Assembly: GCA_040877415.1 (NCBI GenBank)
Contig: JBBDNV010000091.1
Span: 1-24,113 of the forward strand
Direction of reading: 5' to 3'
DNA from: JBBDNV01 sp040877415
GTDB lineage: Bacteria > Planctomycetota > Planctomycetia > Pirellulales > PALSA-1355
DNA: 24,113 nucleotides
The notes under the pieces are model-generated. The model was given only the letters and a program-made list of their open reading frames with translations, had not been told where the DNA came from and ran no database searches. Shown here piece by piece: positions 5,716 to 14,500 of this stretch. The position numbers and the translations under genes were made by a program. How positions within the stretch are numbered: the stretch's first letter is position 1; each line of letters begins with the position of its first letter.

Positions 5716-8664
5716 CTAACGCAGACGAGCCTTGGAAACTCCCTCGCGCTCGCCGGCGCGGCGGTTGAAGAATACGATGAACGCCACGATCAAGGGCGGA
5801 ATGGGCGGCAGCAGCACGGCCCACAGCTTGAACCGATCCTGCACGCTGTGCACGGCCTGATCCAACTCGCGCTGGGCCGCTTTGAGCGCGTCGTCGCGTT
5901 CGTCCTTGAGCCCTTCCAGCTTAACGTCCAACTGACGCTGTCCTTGCTGCTGCGCGGCCAGGATGTCGACGGCCGCTTGTCGCTGGTCGACGCCCTCGCG
6001 ATTCTTCATTTCAGCAATGTGCGCCTCAAATTCGGCCTGCGCCTTGATCCGGGCATTTTCAAAGTCCTGCTGGTACTTCTCGCGCGCCTTGTCAGACTTG
6101 TCGCGGGCGGCCTGGGTGGCATCGAACACCTTGGTCAGCGGGCGGTGGGCCGGGCGGCGGGTGCGAATCTCGACGAACCGGTGGTCGCCCGCCAGCACGT
6201 CGAGCACGTTGAGCACGAACGGCACGTTGTCGAAATGGAAGTCGAACTCGTCGCTCGGATCGCCCCCCCGCGCGCGAAGCGCGAAAAACTGCCCGTACAG
6301 GCAGTCGATGTCGCCGACGACCACGACGTTGATTTCGGGCTTCTTGGGCGTCGGGGCCTTGGCCGGCTTTTCGGACTCGGCCGCTTTGGCGTCGGCCGGC
6401 TTTTCCTTGGCCTTGTCGTCGGCCTCTGGTTCGGTGGCGCCAGTCTGGCCCGCGTTGGCCTCGTCCGCCTTGGGCTTGTCGTCCGCCTTCGCCTGGTCCG
6501 CCTTGGTGTCGTCGGTCCTGGTTTCGTCGGCCTTGGCCTCGTCGGTCTTCGCCTTGGCGTCGGGGGACTTGTCTTCCGCTTTGTCGTCGGCGACCTGGGC
6601 CTTCTGTTCCGACATCGGAATATTTTCGGCCGGGAGCTTGCCGCGGATTTGAGCCGCCACGGTGTAGGAGTCGCCGGTGGGCTTTTCCAACAACGGAATG
6701 TCGGGATTCATCCGCGACTGGCCCATGAAGCCGCGCTCCATGAGCTGATCGTGGCGAATCGTGCCGGTGTTGTTGTTGGTGGTCACCAGCCGGGTGAATT
6801 TCAGATCCGACGAATTCAAGCCCGACATCGAACCGGGAAACAAGAACAGCACCTGCTGCAAGTCGGCGCTGATCGGATTCTCACGATTGAACGGTTCTTT
6901 GGCGCCGCATTCGCGATCGACGAAGACCCATTCGTGCGGCAAGCCGGCCAGTTTCGGATAGGGGTTGTAGTTTTGCCAGATGACGTTCGTGCCGCTGAAA
7001 TCGACGCCCAGCACCTTCCACAGCTCGCCGATGTCGCCTTTGGGCTGCGGCGGCTGCTGCTGCGCCATGAACGGGTTGCCCGCGCCGGGCGGCATCTTGG
7101 GAGCGCTCGTGCCGGGGACTTCGGGATTCAGCCAGGGGAACGGGTCTTCGAAGATCGCGGTCGGCTGTCCGCTTTTGACCGCGTCGATGAAGTGTTTCAT
7201 CTGCTGGGGGTCCAGGCTCGAGGGCTGCACGGCCAGCAGCACGTCGTACCTTTCGGTGATCGGGTTGGTCGGATCGACCTGCACGACTTCGTATTGCTTC
7301 TCCAGCTCGTCGATGATCTGCTGTTTCTGCCCGGGCGAGAAGGTCTGCATGTTGAAGGCCGGGAACAGTTGCGCGTCGGTCGAGAGCACGCCCAGCTTCT
7401 TCCGCTCGAGTTGGCTGACCGTGGCGATCGAGCGCACCACCTCGTACTCGACCGGGATGCCGCGATCGAGGAAGGGGATCACCACCTTGTCGAGCCCGCA
7501 GGTGAAAGCGAGCCCCAGGAAAATTTCGTCCCGGGTATAGGTGCCGCGCGCGCGGCCTTCGACGGGCACGGGCCGGATGTCGAACTGCTGCTCGGCGATG
7601 TTCGCCTCTTCGCTGAAGGGCTCGACGTCGTGACCGATCACCTTGATCTTGCCGCCGGCCAGCGCCTGCAGCTCGCGCAGCGCGGAGAGCAGGTTGAGCC
7701 GGGTTTGCACGTAGTTCTCCGGGACGGTGGGGCTGACGAAGTATTCGATCACGACCGGGTGCTTGGCGTCGAGTTTTTCGATCAGCTCGCGGCTTTGCGG
7801 CGAGAGCGAATTGAGCCCCTCGCTGGTGACGTCGGCGCGCAGCCGATCGTGCCGCGCCAGAAAGACGTTCAGCGAAATCACCACCAGCGCCAGCGCGGCG
7901 AAGCGCACGGCGTAATGCCAGGCCGCGGCGTTCCCCTCGAAGCCGCCGCGCCAGTGGCGCCGGCCAATCAGCACGACGCTCAAATAGAGCATCACCGCCA
8001 CGATGGCCAGAAAATAGCCGATGCTGGCAAAGCTGATCACGCCGCTGGAAAAATCGCGAAACTGCTCGCTGATGCTCAACTGCTGGAAAAACCGCAGCCA
8101 GCGCCAATCGGGCATCGAACCGGCGAACGCCAACGGCGCGTTGAACAGCGCTCCCAGGATGAATCCCACCGTCAGGTTGCCGGTCAAGAACGAGGCCACC
8201 ATGCCGATCGAGAGCATCGCCAGACCGACGATCCAGTAGCCGAAATAAGTCCCCAGCAGCAACCCCGGGTCGGGATATCCAAGAAGGTTGATCATCACCA
8301 GGTAGTTCGAGATCAGCGAGAACACGAGCGAGACGCTGTAAATGGCCACTGCCGCCAGGTATTTGCCGAGCACCACGTCGAAATCGCCGGCGGGAATCGT
8401 CAACAAAAGCTCGTCCGTCCCCTGGCGCCGCTCGTCGGCCCAAATGCTCATGGTAATGGCCGGAATAAATACCAACAGTATGTACGGCAGGTACTTGCTG
8501 AGCTGGTCGAGGTTGGCCAGGTTCGCGTTGAAAAACTCGCTGGGCCAGAACGCCGCGAACGAGCTCAACAGCACGAACACGCAGATGAACACGTAGCCCG
8601 TCGGATTGCTGAAGTAGCTGACAAAGTTCCGTTTGAAGATCGCACGGATGACGTGGAGTTTCAT
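5716..8664 (-). CDS. Fused ABC-2 permease (GldF-like) and GldG-like auxiliary protein with charged insert
   Basis: A 982-residue fusion. Residues 1-270 form an ABC-2 permease with about seven transmembrane helices (near 22-40, 59-76, 101-128, 136-160, 164-182, 211-234 and 251-269) and the family-like segment WADERRQGTDELLLTIP. Residues 275 to about 840 form the extracytoplasmic GldG/ABC_transp_aux region, followed by a long coiled coil (about 840-940) and a last helix (947-967). A Lys/Ala/Asp/Glu/Thr-rich insert (about 688-775) splits the GldG part just before VVVVGDIDCLYG. I chose the ATG at 8664 because MKLHVIRAIFKRNF matches the usual permease start. An in-frame start at 8724 would add 20 residues with no better ribosome-binding site. 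The ATPase gene lies 117 nt upstream and DUF4340 follows, the conserved order of gliding-type ABC modules. The substrate is unknown. Confidence 0.88.
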   Translation of the reverse strand: MKLHVIRAIFKRNFVSYFSNPTGYVFICVFVLLSSFAAFWPSEFFNANLANLDQLSKYLPYILLVFIPAITMSIWADERRQGTDELLLTIPAGDFDVVLGKYLAAVAIYSVSLVFSLISNYLVMINLLGYPDPGLLLGTYFGYWIVGLAMLSIGMVASFLTGNLTVGFILGALFNAPLAFAGSMPDWRWLRFFQQLSISEQFRDFSSGVISFASIGYFLAIVAVMLYLSVVLIGRRHWRGGFEGNAAAWHYAVRFAALALVVISLNVFLARHDRLRADVTSEGLNSLSPQSRELIEKLDAKHPVVIEYFVSPTVPENYVQTRLNLLSALRELQALAGGKIKVIGHDVEPFSEEANIAEQQFDIRPVPVEGRARGTYTRDEIFLGLAFTCGLDKVVIPFLDRGIPVEYEVVRSIATVSQLERKKLGVLSTDAQLFPAFNMQTFSPGQKQQIIDELEKQYEVVQVDPTNPITERYDVLLAVQPSSLDPQQMKHFIDAVKSGQPTAIFEDPFPWLNPEVPGTSAPKMPPGAGNPFMAQQQPPQPKGDIGELWKVLGVDFSGTNVIWQNYNPYPKLAGLPHEWVFVDRECGAKEPFNRENPISADLQQVLFLFPGSMSGLNSSDLKFTRLVTTNNNTGTIRHDQLMERGFMGQSRMNPDIPLLEKPTGDSYTVAAQIRGKLPAENIPMSEQKAQVADDKAEDKSPDAKAKTDEAKADETRTDDTKADQAKADDKPKADEANAGQTGATEPEADDKAKEKPADAKAAESEKPAKAPTPKKPEINVVVVGDIDCLYGQFFALRARGGDPSDEFDFHFDNVPFVLNVLDVLAGDHRFVEIRTRRPAHRPLTKVFDATQAARDKSDKAREKYQQDFENARIKAQAEFEAHIAEMKNREGVDQRQAAVDILAAQQQGQRQLDVKLEGLKDERDDALKAAQRELDQAVHSVQDRFKLWAVLLPPIPPLIVAFIVFFNRRAGEREGVSKARLR

Positions 8665-8781
8665 GGCTTTAAGCTCGAATGATGGTTCCAGTTTTCTTCG
8701 AAGTTCGCTTTGCCCGGGATCCAACGCCGCGCGCCGGGCCGAGTCGCGTCGCGGGCACTCGGCCGGCGGATTGTCTATTGT

Positions 8782-9519
8782 CTACACGGTCTCGGCGGAC
8801 AACTCGAGAAACCGCGCGTCCAGGCTTTTGCCGCCGGCCACGAGCCCCGATACCGGACCGTCGTACACCATTCGTCCCTCGGTGATGAACAGCACGCGGC
8901 TGGCAATGGCTTCGACCTCCTGCAAAATGTGGGTCGACAGCAGAATGGTCTTGCTTTGCCCCAGCGTGCGAATCGTTCGCCGCACGTCGCGGATCTGGTT
9001 GGGGTCCAGCCCCGCGGTCGGTTCGTCGAGGATCAGCACGTCGGGCTCGTGCAAAAGCACCTGCGCCATGCCGACGCGCTGGCGGTAACCTTTGGAGAGT
9101 TTGCCGATGGGCTTGCCGATCACGGCCCCCAGGTCGCACAGCTCGACGACCGCGTCGATGCGCTGCCGCTTGCGCTTGAGCGTCATCCCCCGCGCGTCGG
9201 CGAAAAACTCCAACAGCGACCGCGGGGTCATGTCCGGATAAAGCGGGCCGTTTTCCGGCAGATAGCCCAGGCAGGCCGAACCGGCCAGCCGGTCGGCCGC
9301 CATGTCGTGACCGGCGATTCGGGCCACCCCCTTCGAGGGCGCCAGGTAGCCGGTCAGCAGTTTCATGGTCGTGCTTTTTCCGGCGCCGTTAGGCCCCAGA
9401 AACGCCACGACCTGCCCTTGGGGAATCGTGAACGAGACATCCTCAATGGCGGCAAAATCGCCATAGTATTTGGCCAGCGAGACGGCCTCGATCATGGCCG
9501 GACCTTGCTCGTCGCTCAT
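8782..9519 (-). CDS. ABC transporter ATP-binding protein, GldA-like
   Basis: A 245-residue cytoplasmic ABC ATPase that powers the fused permease encoded next. Walker A is GPNGAGKST (42-50), the ABC signature LSKGYRQRVG (141-150), Walker B VLILDEP (161-167) and the switch histidine H197 in LSTHI. The usual Q-loop glutamine is replaced in YLPEN (86-90), and LSKGY replaces LSGGQ; both are typical of the GldA/CcmA-like branch. AGGAG (complement at 9530-9534) lies 10 nt before the ATG. A second in-frame ATG eight codons on (MIEAVSLAKYYG) fits the domain start equally well and would shorten the protein to 237 residues. It sits 321 nt downstream of nadB on the same strand, so it may have its own promoter. 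Confidence 0.93.
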   Translation of the reverse strand: MSDEQGPAMIEAVSLAKYYGDFAAIEDVSFTIPQGQVVAFLGPNGAGKSTTMKLLTGYLAPSKGVARIAGHDMAADRLAGSACLGYLPENGPLYPDMTPRSLLEFFADARGMTLKRKRQRIDAVVELCDLGAVIGKPIGKLSKGYRQRVGMAQVLLHEPDVLILDEPTAGLDPNQIRDVRRTIRTLGQSKTILLSTHILQEVEAIASRVLFITEGRMVYDGPVSGLVAGGKSLDARFLELSAETV

Positions 9520-9840
9520 GGATCATTCACTCCTGGTGGTCCACTCGGGGATGGAAATACCGAGATCACAACGATTTCCAACAAAGAGCCCCCGCGCTCG
9601 TCGACGAAGGGCTCGCGGCACCGTGTCGCGCCATTGACCCGGCCGGCGGGCAATTTTGACCTAAGAGCGACTAGAAAGCTACCTTGAACCCCGCGTTCCT
9701 GTCCAGACTTACGCAGCTAGCGGCCCTTTGGATCGAGAAACGGGGAGAAAAAGCGGCCCAACCCGGTCCGATCACGCCAGTTGGATCGAATGGACCGCGG
9801 CCGGCCTTGGGGCCACCGTCAGCGCCGTTTACGGCGCGCC
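9520..9840. other. 321-nt intergenic stretch between nadB and the ABC module
   Basis: Both flanking genes are on the minus strand. Apart from the AGGAG ribosome-binding site near 9530 and a hairpin next to the nadB stop (9822-9837), nothing certain is seen. No consensus -35/-10 pair was recognised, but the length leaves room for a promoter of the ABC module. Short open frames here have no recognisable product. Confidence 0.5.
9822..9837 (-). terminator. Hairpin just after the nadB stop, possible weak terminator
   Basis: GCGCCGTTTACGGCGC is a perfect 16-nt inverted repeat lying 3 nt beyond the nadB stop codon on the minus strand. No T tract follows at once; the nearest T run on that strand is about 65 nt further on. 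It may be an mRNA 3' end stabiliser or a weak terminator. Confidence 0.35.
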
Positions 9841-11448
9841 TCACCCGTCCCGCCGAAACGCGATCCGCCGCTTCCAATGCACGTCATCGGTTTCGGGGAA
9901 ATCGGTGCGGCAGTGAACGCCGCGCGTTTCTTCGCGGGCGAGTGCGGCCTCGATGATAATGCGGGCCACGGTGAGCATGTTCTGCAGCTCCCAGCCGCTG
10001 GTGTCGGTGAACTGGCGCGCCAGCACGTAGCCACACCAGCGATCGATGTTGCCCGCGGCCTCCAACAGGCGTTTTCTCTCGCGACGGACGCCCGCTGCGC
10101 GCCCCACCAGGCTTTTGAGCGAATTGCGAATGTCGGCGAGGTCCAGCACTTCGGCCCCCTCCTCCAGGGGCGGGTTCACAAGCGGCAAGCCGCGAAAATC
10201 GTCGTCCAACTTTGCCGCCTCGCGCGCCGCCCCGGCGCCGGCGTGCGCGCCGAACACCAGGCCCTCGAGCAGGCTGTTCGACGCCAACCGATTGGCGCCG
10301 TGCAGCCCGCTGGACGTGCACTCGCCCGCCGCCCACAAGCCGGGCACGGTCGTGCGCCCTTCGATGTCGACCGTCACGCCCCCGACCATGTAATGGGCCC
10401 CGGGCCGCACGGGAATCCAATCCCTGGTGATGTCCAAGGCAAACTCGGCGCACGTGGCGGCGATGCCCGGGAATCGGGCCCGCACGGCCGCGGGATCGAG
10501 GTGCGTCAGGTCCAGATAGACGTTGGGATGCCGCGTGCGTTCCATCTGCGTGACGATAGCGCGGCTGACCACGTCGCGCGGAGCCAATTCGCCGCGCGGG
10601 TCGTAGTCGCTCATGAACCGATGGCCGTCGCGGTCCACCAGCCGCGCCCCTTCGCCGCGCATGGCCTCGGTGATCAGGCTGCGGCTGCTGCCGGCGATGT
10701 AGAGCACCGTCGGATGGAATTGCATGAACTCCATGTCGCGCAATTCGGCGCCCGCGCGCCAGGCGATCGCCAGCCCGTCGCCGGTGGCCACTTCGGGATT
10801 CGTGGTTTCGCGATAGATTTGCCCGGTGCCACCGGTACACAGGATGGTCTGCTTGGCCCACACCAGGGTCTGGCCGTGCTGCTGGCTCCACACCAGCGCG
10901 CCGCGGCAACGGCCTTCGTGCGTCAAGAGATCGAGCGTGAAGGCGTTTTCCCTGGTCTCGACGTTGGGCATCGCGCACGCGCGATCGATCACGGCGCGCA
11001 TCAACTCCTTGCCCGTCGCGTCGCCCAGGGCGTGGACGATGCGATGGTGGCTGTGACCCCCTTCACGCGCAAGCGCCAGCGCGCCCGACACGTGGTCGAA
11101 ATTCGTGCCCCACGCGATCAGCTCGCCGATCCGCTCGGGCGCTTCGCGCACCACCATTTCGACCACCGAGGGATCGCAGAGCTGGCCGCCCGCCGTGAGC
11201 GTATCGTCGATGTGATTCTCGAATCGGTCTTCCGGATCGATCACGCCGGCGATGCCCCCTTGCGCGTAATTGCTATTCGACTGCCGCAAGCCGCTCTTGG
11301 TGACAACCAGCACCGATTGCTCGGGCGGAACCGCCAGCGCCGCGCGCAGTCCGGCCACTCCGCCGCCGATCACCAGCACGTCGGCAAAGCGGTGCGGAAC
11401 CCGCTTGGGGTGAAAAGGAACGAGGTACCGGGGCGTGCGCTCGAGCAT
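9841..11448 (-). CDS. nadB: L-aspartate oxidase
   Basis: Flavoprotein that oxidises L-aspartate to iminoaspartate, the first step of de novo NAD synthesis; it works with quinolinate synthase NadA, which is not in the window. The N-terminal FAD-binding motif VLVIGGGVAGLRAA is followed by GIAGVIDPEDRFENH, HHRIVHALGDATGKEL, MRGEGARLVDRDGHRFM, ELAPRDVVSRAI and GLHGANRLASNSLLEGLVFG, all hallmark NadB blocks. The C-terminus has the expected RGVHCRTDFPETDD helical-domain end. Starting at the ATG at 11448 gives 535 residues, normal for NadB, with a GGGGG stretch a few bases upstream. An in-frame start at 11547 would add 33 residues that do not look conserved. It lies between a DUF4175-like envelope gene and an ABC module on the same strand. 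Confidence 0.95.
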   Translation of the reverse strand: MLERTPRYLVPFHPKRVPHRFADVLVIGGGVAGLRAALAVPPEQSVLVVTKSGLRQSNSNYAQGGIAGVIDPEDRFENHIDDTLTAGGQLCDPSVVEMVVREAPERIGELIAWGTNFDHVSGALALAREGGHSHHRIVHALGDATGKELMRAVIDRACAMPNVETRENAFTLDLLTHEGRCRGALVWSQQHGQTLVWAKQTILCTGGTGQIYRETTNPEVATGDGLAIAWRAGAELRDMEFMQFHPTVLYIAGSSRSLITEAMRGEGARLVDRDGHRFMSDYDPRGELAPRDVVSRAIVTQMERTRHPNVYLDLTHLDPAAVRARFPGIAATCAEFALDITRDWIPVRPGAHYMVGGVTVDIEGRTTVPGLWAAGECTSSGLHGANRLASNSLLEGLVFGAHAGAGAAREAAKLDDDFRGLPLVNPPLEEGAEVLDLADIRNSLKSLVGRAAGVRRERKRLLEAAGNIDRWCGYVLARQFTDTSGWELQNMLTVARIIIEAALAREETRGVHCRTDFPETDDVHWKRRIAFRRDG

Positions 11449-11571
11449 GAAAGTCCCCCGCCAAAACCGGGAGCTGCCCCACGACGCACGTTTTTCCCCG
11501 CGGCTCTGCGGGGGATTGTCGACCGAGCCAGCCCACGATGATTCCATCGTAGCGTTCGGGCAGAACGCGTG

Positions 11572-14500
11572 CTATTTTCCGCCGCGGGCGGTGCCCTGGG
11601 TATAGGCTTTGAACGACTCGGTGTATTCGGGCGGCGGCGTGGTGTGGGGCGATTCCTGGTAGCCTTGCGAGCGGTCGTCGCGGCGCTGGTTGCTCTTCAA
11701 GGTGGTCGCGCGGGGCCGCAGGCCCAGACTGCGCAGCGTTTCGTCCAACTCGCGGCGGAGGCCGGCTCCCTGGTCGCCCGGGGCTTCGGCGTCCTTGCGC
11801 ATCGCATCCCAACGCTTCACAAAATTCTCCAAATCCTTGCGCGACCAGCCCAGCCGGTCCAGCAGTTGGTGGTCGGGCTGTTCCTTCTTGAGTTGGTCTT
11901 TCAGATGTTCCAGCGCCAGACCGGTCGCCTTGCGGGCATATTCCAGGTTGGCTTCGTCGGCCTTATCGACGCCCGGTTTCCACTTTTGCTCGCGCGGGGT
12001 GCTCGACCCTGGGCGAGTCGCGCTGGGATTCTGGCCGCCTTGGGCGCCTGCGCCCTCGGGGTTTTGGCCGCTTGGCGGCTGGGCGGACGAGGAATCGGAC
12101 GGTTGTTGCGGAGCGTTCTGGCCGCCCGACTGTTCGTTTTCGCCGTCGGAGGATTTGGTGCGCGAGCCGGGACCCGTTTTCGATCCGCTTTGGCCGGTCT
12201 CGCGATCGGCCTGGCGATCGCCGCCGGCGCGATTCGACGTTTCACCATCGCCGGCATCGTCCGAACGTCCGGCACCGTCGTCGGCGGCCGTGTTCTGGCC
12301 GGCGCCGCCGGTGCCCGACTTGTTGGCCTTTTGCCCGCCGCCCCGTTTGCCCCCGCCCGATTGTTCGCCGTCCTGCGCACTTTCCGTATCCGATTCGCGC
12401 TCGGACGTGTTTGGCGATTGCGCGTCACCCTGGGGCGTTTGTTCTTTGTCATCGGGCCCGGCGGGGTTCGACTTGCGGGTAGGCCGGGCCGGTTGTGACG
12501 TCGGCGAGCCTTTGTTGTCGTCGGTTCTTTGACCTGCGCCGGACTGGCCCTTTTGGTTTTCGCCGTCGCCGCCGCGCGCGTCGGGCCGCTGGTCGGTGTC
12601 CTGGGGCGGTTTTTGATCCGGATGGCGCTCGGGATCGTCGCCGGCGCCGGCGCCCTGTCCCTTGGTCGACGGATCCTGGGGCGTGCCGTCTTCGCGCGTA
12701 TTGGAATCCTGCGTGGCCTGGCGATGACGATCCTGTTTGTTCGGCTGCCCGTCACCTTGGCGCTCGGCGCCACGCGAATCGGTGCCCTCGCCGCGGCGGT
12801 GCTCGACGTTCGGCTGGTCCGGCGTCTTGGAACCATCGGACGGTTGCTGGCCGGTCTCGCCCTGGCCGTCCTCGCCGCTCGATTGCCGGTCCTTCGTGCC
12901 GGCGGGCTGCGATTGACGAGCGCCCTTGCCGTGTTGCGGTTTTTCTTGAGAGCTCGTGTCTCCTTGCGCGTTGCCGTCGGGCGGCGTCGAATCGCCCGGC
13001 TGTCCAGGATCTTTATTGTCGGGCTTTTCCGTCGGCTCGTTTCCACCCTGTGATTGCTGACCTTGCTCTTGCCGGTCGTCGCCGCGCTGCTGTTGATTCC
13101 GGCCGTCTTGCTGCTTGTCGTCCGACGGCTTGCCGGCGCCGGTCTGGTTCGCGCCCGATCCTTCCCGCGGCTTTGCACCTGGCGCATCGTCGGGCGGCTG
13201 ACGCTGATCCCGCTCGGCGTCCTTGTCGGCCTGTTGTGATTTTGCAGCGTCCTGGCTCTGGCCGTTCTGGGAGCCTTTTTCGCGGTTGTCCGCACCCTGC
13301 TCGTCGCCGGCGGGTTCTTTCTCGTGCTTGTCGGACTTTCCTTGGTCCTGCCCGCCGCGATGCTCGAGAATGCGTTCGATCGCTTCACCGTCGTTCGTGC
13401 CGTCACTGGGGACGCCGGGCTCGGCGCCTTTCTCACCCTGCTTTTCGTCGGACTTGCCGGGCGGTCCTTCGCCTGCGCGCCGCTCGGCCGCCGCGCCGCT
13501 CGAACCGTCCTGCGATTCGCCCTGTTCGGCATCATTGGCGCGCTCGGTTTTTTCCGGCTGGTCCTCGCCGGGCTCGGAGTTTCCGGAAGGCTGCCGGTCT
13601 GGGTCCGCTTTGGGCACGTCGGACTTGTCATCCGGCTGCTGTTGCTGATCGCGCGGACGCTTGTCGTCGCCCTTTTGGGTGTCGTCAGGTTGCTCTTGGC
13701 GCTCGCCCTCGCCGCGCTTCTTGTTTTGCGCGAGCTGGTCCCGATCGCCTTCTCGCCCGCTGGGAGATACGATGCGAATTCGCCGCCGGCTCGTTTCCGT
13801 CTGATTGGGCCCGGGGTCTTTGTTGTCGACCGCCACGGCCCAGTAATCCACGAGGTCGCCGGCCACCAGGCCCAGCTTCCGCGGCTGGAAACGAAACTTC
13901 TTGACGAACTGACCGCGCCAGGTTTCGTCGAGCAGCGTCTCGTCGACGACTTGCGACTGGCCTTTGGCGGCCGAAAGTTTCACGCGCGCCAGCGCAAAAT
14001 CCGGATCGTTCGCCACGACTTCCAGCTCGACCGCGGCATCGGCCGGCAGGTCGATTTCGTCCTTTCGCGGCGCGACGAACTGGATTTCGGGGGCGATGTC
14101 CCGAGTGACGCTGATCTCGTGCCGCACCGGCTGCGGGTTTTGTTGCCCCGTGGCGTTCTTGAACAGCACCTGATACGAGCTGTGTTCGGGCGTCCGGCGA
14201 TCGTCGCCGAGCGACAAACCGAACGTCGCCCGCGCGGTCTGCTTGTCGGCCCGCATCCGCAGGTCGAGCGTGTCGTTGCAGTCGAAATCGACGTGGGCCG
14301 AATCGATGTCCTGATTCGCCAGCGCTTCGAGCGTTACCTGGGTGCCTTCGATCGCCTTGATGTCCCCCTGATGCTCGACGCGTTGAGCCAGCAGGCCCGT
14401 GTATTCGGGGTATTTGTAGTCGATCGCCCGGACCACGATCGTCGGCGCCGCGACGACTTCGATCGAGTACGGCCGGGTGACGGCGTCGCCGGCTTCGATG

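Noticed and set aside
5848..8682. A 944-codon open frame on the plus strand, opposite the GldF-GldG fusion gene
   Set aside because: It mirrors the minus-strand gene codon by codon, has a His/Arg/Gly/Val-biased composition with no recognisable domain, and is expected from high GC3 on the opposite strand.
9781..11541. A 586-codon open frame on the plus strand opposite nadB
   Set aside because: The minus-strand frame has every NadB signature in order, while the plus-strand product resembles nothing and is an antisense shadow.
11690..13240. Low-complexity DNA in the DUF4175-like gene considered as a CRISPR array or tandem repeat locus
   Set aside because: There is no regular repeat-spacer spacing. 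The pattern follows codons for G, Q, D, E, K and S in a disordered protein.
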